NCBI GenBank assembly: GCA_026391835.1
Contig: JAPLDF010000067.1
Coordinates: 78,700-142,699, forward strand
Length of the DNA: 64,000 bases
Source of the DNA: Bacteroidota bacterium
GTDB lineage: Bacteria; Bacteroidota; Bacteroidia; Bacteroidales; FEN-979
Reading direction: 5' to 3'
Of the stretch, positions 1 to 8,866 are shown piece after piece. The notes beneath the pieces were generated by a model. It was not told the DNA's origin and searched no databases. It saw only the letters and a list, made by a program, of their open reading frames with translations. Each line of letters opens with the position of its first letter. Positions within the stretch are counted from its first letter, which is position 1. The translations under genes were made by a program, and so were the position numbers.

Positions 1-2
1 CA

Positions 3-3000
3 TCAACTGTACCAGGGGTGGATAAAATCACTGCAGATATCCCCCTGTTCCACCAGCTGTCGGTTGCCAGGAAAAAGACATCCCTGCAGGTTGGGTTGCT
101 TCCGTTTCGCCGAAATTCCGAAACCGGCAGGATAGAGCGGCTGGTGTCATTCGATCTTGAAATCAGGGTGGTTCCGGTCCGGCACCAGCTTCCCCTCAAA
201 TCTGTGAATGCATACGTGCCAAATTCAGTACTGGCCTCCGGGGCCTGGTTCAAACTTGCTGTAAATGCAAACGGCATATATAAACTTAGCTATGAAGACC
301 TGAAAAAAGCGGGTATTGAGGTAGCAGGGATCAACCCGCACAACCTGCGCATTTATGGCAACGGGGGGGGCATGCTTCCCGAAGCAAACTCGGCTGCGCG
401 GATCGACGACCTGATGGAGAATACCATTTTTGTATCGGGCGAAAATGATGGCAGTTTTGATCCCGGTGATTACCTGTTGTTTTACGGGCAGCGCCCCGAT
501 AAATGGGATTACAATAAAACCGACAAGCTTTTCCACAACCGGAAAAATGTCTATTCCGACCGGATGTACTACTTCCTGAATTTTGACAAGGGGCCCGGAA
601 AACGAATTACGGCTGAGCCTTCAACAACAAAGGCCCCCACCTTTTTTGCCACGAAATTCGAAGATTATGGCTCGTATGAAAAAGATGACATCAATCTTAT
701 CAAATCGGGCCGCGAATGGTGGGACAAGCAAAATTTTGATATCACCACGGTACGTGACTATTCCTTCACATTCCCGAATCTTGATGTCAATAGTCCTGTA
801 TCCGTCAAAGCTTTCGTGGCGGCCCGTTCCATCACCGGAAATACCTCCTTTGTCGTATCGGCCCAGGGAAAAACCCTGATGACGCTTGACGTTGACAGAA
901 TAATCGAAGGATTTGAAAATGTTTTTGCAAACGTCAAAGCTTCAACAGCAACCTTCCTTTCCAACAATTCAACGATTGATCTGAAAATGACCTACCTGAA
1001 AAGTTCTTCGAGTTCGGTAGGATACCTGAATTATATTGAAGTAAATGCCATGCGTTCGCTTGCAATGTACGGCTCGCAGATGTCGTTCAGGTCGGCGGCA
1101 GGAACCGGAGCGAATGGCGTGACCGAGTTTACCATGAACGGCAATGGCCAGGATGTGCAGATCTGGGATGTCACCAAGGGCAATTACATAAGGAAGGTTG
1201 AGTCAACCCGCAATGGAGGCAATTATGTTTTCAGGGTGGAGACCGATACCCTGCGCGAATTCCTGGCATTTGACGGAGCCTCGTTCTATGCACCCGAATT
1301 CATTGGCCGCGTTGAAAACCAGGATCTTCACGGCACGGCAACAGCTGATTACCTGATCGTCAGCAATCCATCCTTCCTGTCTGAAGCCGAACGGCTTGCT
1401 CAATTTCACCGGGCGAACAGCGGAATGTCCGTCTTCATTACAACACCTGATAAAATATACAATGAATTTTCTTCGGGTGCACAGGACATTACAGCCATCC
1501 GTGACTTCGTGAAAATGATGTATGACAAGGCAGAAAGCGGAAAGGGCCCCAAATTCCTGTTGCTGTTTGGCGATGCTTCCTACGATTATAAAAACCGTAC
1601 CCAAAAAAATACGAATTATGTTCCGGCATACGAATCCCCGGAATCGCTCTCCCCGATCTCTTCCTTTGTCACAGATGATTATTTCGGCATGCTTGATGCC
1701 GGTGAAGGGCAGTCGGTTGAGGGCAGTCTTGATATCGGCATCGGGCGTTTCCCGGTCGATTCACCCGAACAGGCACAGGAAGCGGTTGATAAGGTGATCC
1801 ACTACTGTTCCCCCGATTTGAGTGTGAAAAACGACTGGCGCAATGTTGTAACATTTGTCGGTGATGATCAGAATGAAGGCGGGAACCTCTTTGTCGACTA
1901 CTCTGAAGACCTCGCCGGGATCATTGACGGTTCGTATAAAAAATACAACGTGGATAAAATTTATTCTGATGCATATACCATGATATCCACCCCCGGCGGC
2001 GCCCGTTACCCCGACGTCAATGTGGCCATCAACAAGCGCGTTGAAAAGGGATCGCTGATCATGAACTACATCGGCCACGGTGGCGAGGTAGGCTGGGCGC
2101 ATGAGCGGATACTGGAAGTGGCGGATATTCAGAACTGGCGCAATTTTGACAATATGCCGGTATTTGTTACCGCAACCTGTGAATTCAGCCGCTTTGACGA
2201 TCCCGAACGTGTTTCGGCCGGCGAGTGGGTTTTTCTGAACAGCCGCGGGGGAGGGGTTGCCCTGTTTACCACTTCCCGCCTTACATTCGCAGGTACCAAC
2301 CAGTCACTGCTTATCAATTTCTACAACAGTGTTTTCAAAAAATTCTCCGGCAGCTATTTGAAGATGGGCGACCTGCTGCGGGTTGCCAAAACCGACATGG
2401 GGAATACTTCCAACGTTCATGCATTTGTCCTGCTGGGTGATCCGGCCATGCAGATGGCTTATCCAAGCCTCGACGTTGCCACCACTTCGATCAATTCCCA
2501 CATGCCGTCGGCAGTGCCTGATACCCTGAAGGCGCTTTCTGAAGTGACCATTACCGGTGAGATCCGAGATCTGTCGGGCGAAAAAGCTGTCAACTTTTCG
2601 GGAACTATCTTCCCTACAGTATTCGACAAAACATCGGAGAACTGGACAAAAGCCAATACCGGTGAATACCCGCCGGTGCAGTTCTTCCTGCGCAAAAACC
2701 CGGTTTACAAGGGGCAGGTTGAAGTGATCAATGGTTCCTTTTCTTTCTCATTCATTGTACCCAAGGATATTGCCCTGAAATACGGCGTTGGCAAGATAAG
2801 CTACTATGCCAGGAGTGCCGAAACCGATGCCAACGGGTATGACAACCACATCCAGGTTGGAGGGTACAACAACGAGGCATTGCCCGACAACGAGGGCCCC
2901 CAGCTTGCTTTGTATATGAACGACAGGAGTTTCCGCTCCGGCGGCGTCACCAGCCAGAACCCGGTGCTCCTGGTGGATGTTACCGATACTTCCGGGGTAA

Positions 3001-3548
3001 ATGCCGTTGGAAATGGAATTGGCCATGACATCACGGCGGTGCTCGACAACAAGTCAACCACCCCCATGATTCTCAATGATTATTATGTCTCGGATCTCAA
3101 CACCTTTAAAAGCGGGGAGATCGATTATCCGCTCAGTTCCCTCAGCGACGGACCGCACCAGATCGTCGTAAAAGTATGGGATGTCCACAACAACTCCACC
3201 GATGCCAGCATTGATTTTGTGGTAGTCTCTTCTGCACAGTTTGCACTGGAGCACCTGATGAACTATCCCAATCCCATGAAGGACCATACTACTTTTGCAT
3301 GGGAGACAAACCAGGCAGACCAGGCAGTGGATGTCGAAATAAAAATTTTCACCCTGAACGGGCGCCCGGTGAAAACCCTTAAACAGACAATTTATCCGCA
3401 GGGTTATCACACATCAACCCTGGAATGGGATGGTACACAGGATGATGGAAATAAAATCAGTGCAGGGATGTATGTTTTCGCTGTACAGTTGAATACACAG
3501 GGTGGTCCTTCGGCAAAACAAACCTCGAAGTTGGTGGTTATCCGTTAA
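3..3548 (+). CDS. porU: Type IX secretion sortase PorU-like C25 peptidase, copy 1 (5' end cut by window)
   Basis: The frame is open from the window edge, so the true start and signal peptide lie upstream; about 1181 residues are visible. PorU is the cell-surface gingipain-family (C25) protease that removes T9SS C-terminal sorting domains and attaches cargo to A-LPS. Visible order: an N-terminal beta region, a long middle region, then the C25 domain with the catalytic His in NYIGHGGE (codon 2076-2078) and the Cys in TATCEFSRFD (codon 2178-2180), a beta-sandwich region, and a type-A T9SS sorting domain (YPNPMKDHTTF to the terminal KLVVIR). It is followed 28 bases on by a second PorU-like gene and then porV, the known partner. 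Both catalytic residues are present, so I infer an active enzyme. The family call is secure; which of the two copies is the main sortase is not shown. Confidence 0.88.
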   Translation, partial: STVPGVDKITADIPLFHQLSVARKKTSLQVGLLPFRRNSETGRIERLVSFDLEIRVVPVRHQLPLKSVNAYVPNSVLASGAWFKLAVNANGIYKLSYEDLKKAGIEVAGINPHNLRIYGNGGGMLPEANSAARIDDLMENTIFVSGENDGSFDPGDYLLFYGQRPDKWDYNKTDKLFHNRKNVYSDRMYYFLNFDKGPGKRITAEPSTTKAPTFFATKFEDYGSYEKDDINLIKSGREWWDKQNFDITTVRDYSFTFPNLDVNSPVSVKAFVAARSITGNTSFVVSAQGKTLMTLDVDRIIEGFENVFANVKASTATFLSNNSTIDLKMTYLKSSSSSVGYLNYIEVNAMRSLAMYGSQMSFRSAAGTGANGVTEFTMNGNGQDVQIWDVTKGNYIRKVESTRNGGNYVFRVETDTLREFLAFDGASFYAPEFIGRVENQDLHGTATADYLIVSNPSFLSEAERLAQFHRANSGMSVFITTPDKIYNEFSSGAQDITAIRDFVKMMYDKAESGKGPKFLLLFGDASYDYKNRTQKNTNYVPAYESPESLSPISSFVTDDYFGMLDAGEGQSVEGSLDIGIGRFPVDSPEQAQEAVDKVIHYCSPDLSVKNDWRNVVTFVGDDQNEGGNLFVDYSEDLAGIIDGSYKKYNVDKIYSDAYTMISTPGGARYPDVNVAINKRVEKGSLIMNYIGHGGEVGWAHERILEVADIQNWRNFDNMPVFVTATCEFSRFDDPERVSAGEWVFLNSRGGGVALFTTSRLTFAGTNQSLLINFYNSVFKKFSGSYLKMGDLLRVAKTDMGNTSNVHAFVLLGDPAMQMAYPSLDVATTSINSHMPSAVPDTLKALSEVTITGEIRDLSGEKAVNFSGTIFPTVFDKTSENWTKANTGEYPPVQFFLRKNPVYKGQVEVINGSFSFSFIVPKDIALKYGVGKISYYARSAETDANGYDNHIQVGGYNNEALPDNEGPQLALYMNDRSFRSGGVTSQNPVLLVDVTDTSGVNAVGNGIGHDITAVLDNKSTTPMILNDYYVSDLNTFKSGEIDYPLSSLSDGPHQIVVKVWDVHNNSTDASIDFVVVSSAQFALEHLMNYPNPMKDHTTFAWETNQADQAVDVEIKIFTLNGRPVKTLKQTIYPQGYHTSTLEWDGTQDDGNKISAGMYVFAVQLNTQGGPSAKQTSKLVVIR

Positions 3549-3576
3549 ATACATATCTTTGCAAATCAATTTTACG

Positions 3577-6500
3577 ATGCTGGTGAAAAAAATATCCATA
3601 TTCCTTTGCTTCTTACTCCCGCTGCTTGGGACAGGGGCAACGCCTCATGCCGATTCATCTGTGCTGGCGAAAGGCCAATGGTATAAGTTCGTGATCACGC
3701 ATACCGGGATTCACCAGATTACATACCAGGATCTTAGTGCGATGGGTGTTGATCCGTCAACCATCGATGTTGACAAAATCCGCTTGTTTGGCAACGGTTC
3801 AGGGATGTTGCCCGAAGTGAATTCAGCACCCCGGGTTGACGACCTCCGCGAAATTTCAATCCAGGTTGAGGATGGGGGCGACGGCCATTTCGATGCAACC
3901 GATTACCTCCTTTTTTATGGCGAGGGTGCCGACAAATGGAATTATGACAGGTTGTCGCGTTCCTATTCCCATCAACGCAACCTCTATTCCGATTCAACGT
4001 ACTATTTTTTGAATTTCGACCAGGGATCCGGAAAACGTGTTGGACCGTTGCCGGCCGATCCTTCTACCCCGAACTACTTTTCCACAGTTTTCGACGATTA
4101 TTTGCTCCACGAACTCGACCAGTTGAATTTAATCAGGTCCGGCAGGGAATGGTACGGCGAAACCTTTGATAACCAGGTAAAAAAGCGGGACTTCCCGTTT
4201 TATTTCCCAAACATTGATTCGTTGTCGTCGGTGAAGGTCAAATGGTATGCCGCCGCAAGTGCACCGGTGGCAAACTATTTTTATCTCTCGCAGGCCGGGA
4301 AAAAGATCGACTCCCTGCGCATCGATTCCACCAACCCGACAGATTATACGCTGGCCGGAATGCCAAAATATAAAATTACGTCGATCCCGGCTCCATCACC
4401 GGATCAGACCATGACGATAACCTACGGCATGCCGACTTCAAACTCAAAAGGCTGGCTCAACTTCCTCGAACTGAGCTGCAGGAGAAACCTGGTATGGGTT
4501 GGCCCCCAGATGTTGTTCAGGGACCTGCAGAGCCTCGGCCAGGGCAGGATCACTGAATTTGCGATGAAGAATACAAGCACAGCTGTAAAGGTATGGGATG
4601 TTACCACCCCGTCATCAATAAAAGCCATCGACGCCGCCCTTGACAACGGAATACTCAGGTTCAGGCGTGCAACCGACAGCCTCCGCGAATTTATAGCCTT
4701 CGATGGTACATCCTATTACCCTGTAACCTATTGCGGAGTGGTTCAAAACCAGAACCTGCATGCAAACCAGCCAACTTCCCTGGTCATTGTCTCAAACCCG
4801 CTGTTCCTGGCACAGGCGGATCAGCTTGGTGAATTTCACAGGCAGCACAACGGTTTGTCGGTGCAGGTTGTTTCCGTTGCGGATATTTACAACGAGTTTG
4901 CCTGCGGACAAGGTGATCCCACCGCCATCCGGGATTACATGAAGATGTTGTACGACAGGGGAAGTGCAGAGAGCCGACCAAAGTACCTGTTGCTTTTCGG
5001 CGATGGATCCTACGATCCGAAAAACCGGATCCCGGGTAACAACAACCTCATCCCGACATTTCAGTCGGTTGAATCACTCAATTCCACCAAATCGTATGTC
5101 ACCGACGACTACTTCGGCATTATGGCGGATAACTCCGGGCAGGAAGCAAACGGCGCAATAGATATCGGTATCGGCAGGTTCCCGGTTTCGACCCTTGCCG
5201 AAGCTCAGACAATGGTTGATAAAATCATCCACTATTCGGCAGTTGCCTATCCTGTTACATCCGACTGGCGGAATATTGTGACTTTTGTTGCCGATGACGA
5301 AAACCAGAACCTCCATTTTCAGCAGGCCGAGGAATTGTGTGCCATTGTGAAAAGCAAGTACCCGGTATTCAATGTGAACAAAATCTATTTCGATGCCTAC
5401 CAGTTGATACAAATCCCTGGCGGCGAACGGTTTCCTGATGCCAGTGCGGCACTCAATGATGTTGTAGATAAAGGATCGCTCATCATCAATTATACCGGCC
5501 ATGGCGGCGAAACCGGATGGAGCTTTGAGCAGGTGCTCACCACAACCGATATTCTTGCATGGAAAAACAAAGATAAACTCCCGGTTTTTGTTACTGCAAC
5601 CTGTGAGTTCAGCAGGTTTGACAATCCCGAACGGTTTACTGCCGGCGAGATGCTCATCCTGCAGCCAGGCGGCGGCGCCATAGCACTATACTCCACCACG
5701 CGGCTCGCATTCGCCGGTTTGAACATCCAGCTGAACACAAGTTTTTTTAATCACCTGATGGATATGGATGCCGATGGGAAATATATCAGGATGGGAGACC
5801 TGATCCGCCTGTCGAAGAATGAAAATAGCAACAATTTCCAACTCCGCAACTTTTTACTCCTCGGGGATCCGGCTCAGAATATCGCTTTTTCAGGTTACAA
5901 TGTGAAAACCACTTCAATTAACGAGCAGCCTGTAAACCAGACTGATACTGTCGTTGGAATGTCAACGGTTACGGTCCGTGGGATCATCGAAGATGGCGGA
6001 GGCCAGAAAATAAGTACCTTCAATGGCACCGTGAATTGCAAGTTGTATGATAAACCGGTCACCAATACGACACTGGGCAACCGTCCCGAAAACCATGAGT
6101 CCTATCCTGCAAATTTCAATATCCAGAACAGCCTGCTTTTTAAAGGCGATGTTCCTGTTGTCGCAGGTGAATTCCTTTGCTCTTTTGTCGTTCCAAAAAA
6201 CATTCTGCTTCAATATGGGAAAGGCAAGCTGAGTTATTTTGCATTCAACGATGATTCTGAAGCGTCAGGCTTCTTCGATCAGATTGTCGTCGGCGGACGC
6301 GACGGATCAGTTAACCCAGTAAACCAGGGCCCGGATATTTCCCTTTACCTTGACGACCGTTCCTTTGTATCCGGAGGAGAAACAGGCAGTGCGGCAATCC
6401 TGCTGGTGGATCTTTTTGACACCAACGGGATCAACAGCCTTGGGCTGGGGATCGGGCATGAAATTGAAGCTGTTCTCGACAACGACAGGGCCAATGCAAT

Positions 6501-6990
6501 GGTGCTGAACGACTATTATGCTGCTGATTTCAATTCCTACACCCGCGGAACCCTTGCGTACCCGCTGGATGGTCTTACCTCAGGAACGCATACCCTGACA
6601 TTGAAAGCATGGGACATGTTTGATAATTCTTCATTGAAGGAGATCACTTTTTACGTGCCCGCATCACATACAGAAGGAGTGCTGGTGAAAAATGTAATGA
6701 ATGCACCAAATCCACTGGTTGATCAAACGAATTTCATCTTTCAGCCCCAGCAGTCCGGTGGCGGAGGACTTGATGTGCAGATTAAAATCTATAACCTGAA
6801 AGGCATACAGGTTTACACAATTTTGAAAAGTTACAGTGACCCACTCATTTCGACACCGAAAATTTCATGGGATGGAACCGATTCGAATGGAAAAAAACTC
6901 AGCAACGGGATCTATCCGTATAAAATTACTTTTAAATCAAATAATGGTGCTTACAGCGAAACATCTCAAAAGCTTATGATTATGAGGTGA
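3577..6990 (+). CDS. porU: Type IX secretion sortase PorU-like C25 peptidase, copy 2
   Basis: 1137 residues. I start at the ATG at 3577 because it opens a clear signal peptide (MLVKKISIFLCFLLPLLG); codons upstream in this frame overlap the end of copy 1 and lack export features. The mature protein starts almost at once with the segment that copy 1 shows only after about 65 visible residues (VLAKGQWYKF here, VLASGAWFKL there), so this copy lacks the N-terminal domain of copy 1. The C25 catalytic pair is kept: His in NYTGHGGE (codon 5500-5502) and Cys in TATCEFSRFD (codon 5602-5604). It ends in a T9SS type-A sorting domain (APNPLVDQTNF ... KLMIMR). It is collinear with copy 1 throughout yet clearly diverged, so this is an old tandem duplication rather than an assembly echo. 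Probably co-transcribed with copy 1. Confidence 0.87.
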   Translation: MLVKKISIFLCFLLPLLGTGATPHADSSVLAKGQWYKFVITHTGIHQITYQDLSAMGVDPSTIDVDKIRLFGNGSGMLPEVNSAPRVDDLREISIQVEDGGDGHFDATDYLLFYGEGADKWNYDRLSRSYSHQRNLYSDSTYYFLNFDQGSGKRVGPLPADPSTPNYFSTVFDDYLLHELDQLNLIRSGREWYGETFDNQVKKRDFPFYFPNIDSLSSVKVKWYAAASAPVANYFYLSQAGKKIDSLRIDSTNPTDYTLAGMPKYKITSIPAPSPDQTMTITYGMPTSNSKGWLNFLELSCRRNLVWVGPQMLFRDLQSLGQGRITEFAMKNTSTAVKVWDVTTPSSIKAIDAALDNGILRFRRATDSLREFIAFDGTSYYPVTYCGVVQNQNLHANQPTSLVIVSNPLFLAQADQLGEFHRQHNGLSVQVVSVADIYNEFACGQGDPTAIRDYMKMLYDRGSAESRPKYLLLFGDGSYDPKNRIPGNNNLIPTFQSVESLNSTKSYVTDDYFGIMADNSGQEANGAIDIGIGRFPVSTLAEAQTMVDKIIHYSAVAYPVTSDWRNIVTFVADDENQNLHFQQAEELCAIVKSKYPVFNVNKIYFDAYQLIQIPGGERFPDASAALNDVVDKGSLIINYTGHGGETGWSFEQVLTTTDILAWKNKDKLPVFVTATCEFSRFDNPERFTAGEMLILQPGGGAIALYSTTRLAFAGLNIQLNTSFFNHLMDMDADGKYIRMGDLIRLSKNENSNNFQLRNFLLLGDPAQNIAFSGYNVKTTSINEQPVNQTDTVVGMSTVTVRGIIEDGGGQKISTFNGTVNCKLYDKPVTNTTLGNRPENHESYPANFNIQNSLLFKGDVPVVAGEFLCSFVVPKNILLQYGKGKLSYFAFNDDSEASGFFDQIVVGGRDGSVNPVNQGPDISLYLDDRSFVSGGETGSAAILLVDLFDTNGINSLGLGIGHEIEAVLDNDRANAMVLNDYYAADFNSYTRGTLAYPLDGLTSGTHTLTLKAWDMFDNSSLKEITFYVPASHTEGVLVKNVMNAPNPLVDQTNFIFQPQQSGGGGLDVQIKIYNLKGIQVYTILKSYSDPLISTPKISWDGTDSNGKKLSNGIYPYKITFKSNNGAYSETSQKLMIMR

Positions 6991-7050
6991 GAATTTTGGT
7001 GGAGCAATATCTAATTTTAATTTGAAGCAATAACTGAAAAGGAAAAGCGT

Positions 7051-7058
7051 TATTTTTG
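7051..7058 (+). promoter_or_regulatory. Bacteroidota -7 box upstream of porV
   Basis: TATTTTTG matches the Bacteroidota -7 consensus TAnnTTTG, about 40 bases before the porV ATG. A TTTG at 7021-7024 is 26 bases upstream, longer than the usual 18-20 spacing, so the -33 element is doubtful. If real, porV can be transcribed apart from the two porU genes. Confidence 0.4.
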
Positions 7059-7099
7059 CGCCCTTTTATCTATTTAGTACTTATTTTACAATTCTACAG

Positions 7100-8338
7100 A
7101 TGAAGATCAGGTTATCATTTCTTTTTTTATGTGCCCTGGCGATGACCAGTAGCTACGGACAGACGGGCGCTTCTTCAGATTCACGAACTGAACAAAGCGA
7201 CGGAAGCCGGGTGATATCTACTGCCGTGCCTTTTTTAACGATTGCCCCCGATGCCCGCGCCGGTGGTATGGGAAATGTGGGTGTTGCAACTACGCCGGAT
7301 GCCTATTCCATGTTCTGGAACCCTGCAAAATATGCTTTTATCGATAAAACATTTGGTTTTGGGATTGGTTATGTGCCCTGGTTGCGCCAGCTTGTAAATG
7401 ATATCGGTTTGTATTCTGTTGTTGGTTATGGTAAAATCGGCGACAAGCAGGCAATCGCCGGATCCCTGCGTTTCTTTTCAATGGGGGAAGTACAGTTTAC
7501 GAATGATTACGGCGAAAATACCATCCTGGTTAAACCAAACGAATTTGCCCTCGATGCAACCTATGCAAGGAAGTTTTCCCGCGAGTTTTCAGGTGCTGTT
7601 GCCGGGCGGTTTGTCTATTCCAACCTTATCCCGGGCGGCGGCGATGGTACCACCCAGGCCAGGCCGGGAACATCTGTTGCGGCCGATGTCGCCATCTATT
7701 ACCACCACGAAATGGAAGTGAAGGGTATCTCCGGTGCATCAATCGATTTCGGTCTCAATATTTCCAACATCGGATCAAAAATGTCATACAGCAGCTCATC
7801 CATTGTGCGTGATTTCATCCCTACTACCCTGCGCCTTGGCCCGTCATTTACCATGGATATTGATGATTATAACAGGTTTTCCATCTCCCTCGATTTGTCG
7901 AAGCTGCTTGTTCCGACACCACCGGTGTATTTAAAGGATCATACGGGGTCCAGCGACAGTATCAAGGACAATAAAAAGGTCATCTATAAAGGTAAGAATC
8001 CTGACGTCTCGCCGGTTATGGGAATGATCCAGTCCTTCTACGATGCCCCTTACGGGTTTAAGGAGGAGATGCAGGAAATCAATATAGCACTTGCCGCCGA
8101 ATATTGGTACAACAAACTGTTTTCGGTCAGGGCCGGTTATTTCTATGAATCCGTATACAAGGGCGATCGCCAGTTTTTCACACTTGGTGCCGGTTTGCGG
8201 TACAACGTGTTCGGACTCGATTTTTCTTACCTGATTCCCATCAGGAGCAACAACCCGTTGCAGCACACCCTGCAGTTTACGTTGCTGTTTAACTTCGACA
8301 ATACCAAAAAGCCCGAAAAAGCCGGCGCAACGAACTAA
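7100..8338 (+). CDS. porV: Type IX secretion outer-membrane shuttle PorV (LptO)
   Basis: 412 residues with a signal peptide ending near SSYGQ. PorV is a FadL-like 14-strand barrel that accepts cargo from the SprA/Sov channel by its C-terminal domain and delivers it to PorU. The hallmark N-terminal segment is present (VPFLTIAPDARAGGMGNVGV, then the YSMFWNPAKYAF motif), and the C-terminus shows alternating barrel strands. Length is normal for the family. It lies directly after the two porU genes, the order known from Porphyromonas. A 110-base gap with its own -7 box precedes it; ispF follows after 51 bases. Function is well supported. Confidence 0.93.
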   Translation: MKIRLSFLFLCALAMTSSYGQTGASSDSRTEQSDGSRVISTAVPFLTIAPDARAGGMGNVGVATTPDAYSMFWNPAKYAFIDKTFGFGIGYVPWLRQLVNDIGLYSVVGYGKIGDKQAIAGSLRFFSMGEVQFTNDYGENTILVKPNEFALDATYARKFSREFSGAVAGRFVYSNLIPGGGDGTTQARPGTSVAADVAIYYHHEMEVKGISGASIDFGLNISNIGSKMSYSSSSIVRDFIPTTLRLGPSFTMDIDDYNRFSISLDLSKLLVPTPPVYLKDHTGSSDSIKDNKKVIYKGKNPDVSPVMGMIQSFYDAPYGFKEEMQEINIALAAEYWYNKLFSVRAGYFYESVYKGDRQFFTLGAGLRYNVFGLDFSYLIPIRSNNPLQHTLQFTLLFNFDNTKKPEKAGATN

Positions 8339-8389
8339 GTTCGTTGTCAGGGCTGCCATCGGGATACAACCATTTGCCATTTTTCTTAT

Positions 8390-8866
8390 ATGTTCCGGAT
8401 CGGTTTCGGCTTCGATACACACAAACTTGAATATGACCAGCAATTCTGGCTGGGGGGCGTGCTGGTTCCGCATAGCAAGGGTGCTGTGGGACATTCTGAT
8501 GCCGATACCCTGATCCATGCCATCATTGATGCGTTGCTTGGGGCGGCCGGTTTGCGCGACATCGGAAACCAGTTTCCCGATACCTCGCCCGAATTCAAAG
8601 GGATAGACAGCAAACTGCTACTCAGGCATACACTTGAGATGATTACCGCCAAAGGATATGTTATCGGGAACATCGACTGCACGATCGTCCTGCAAAACCC
8701 CAGGATCAATGCCGTTATCCCCGAAATGGTCAAAACGCTTGCGTCTGTGTTGAAAATAGATGAGGGTCAATTGTCGGTTAAAGCAAAAACCAGCGAAAAA
8801 CTGGGCTTTATCGGCCGGGAAGAGGGAATCTCAGCCTATGCGGTTGTACTGTTGCAGAAGGGTTAG
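8390..8866 (+). CDS. ispF: 2-C-methyl-D-erythritol 2,4-cyclodiphosphate synthase
   Basis: 158 residues, full family length. IspF cyclises CDP-methylerythritol 2-phosphate with release of CMP in the non-mevalonate isoprenoid pathway; it is a soluble trimer with a Zn site. The Zn ligands are visible as the Asp and His of GFDTHKLE and the His of GHSDADTLIHAI; the C-terminal KTSEKLGFIGREEGI is the conserved substrate-binding signature. The ATG start is 51 bases after porV. Its stop overlaps by four bases the stop of the minus-strand gene that follows, so transcription is convergent with no space for a separate terminator. Confidence 0.96.
   Translation: MFRIGFGFDTHKLEYDQQFWLGGVLVPHSKGAVGHSDADTLIHAIIDALLGAAGLRDIGNQFPDTSPEFKGIDSKLLLRHTLEMITAKGYVIGNIDCTIVLQNPRINAVIPEMVKTLASVLKIDEGQLSVKAKTSEKLGFIGREEGISAYAVVLLQKG

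Noticed and set aside
3..6990. Tandem porU as an assembly duplication
   Set aside because: The two reading frames differ over their entire length in sequence and in N-terminal structure, so they are real paralogues.
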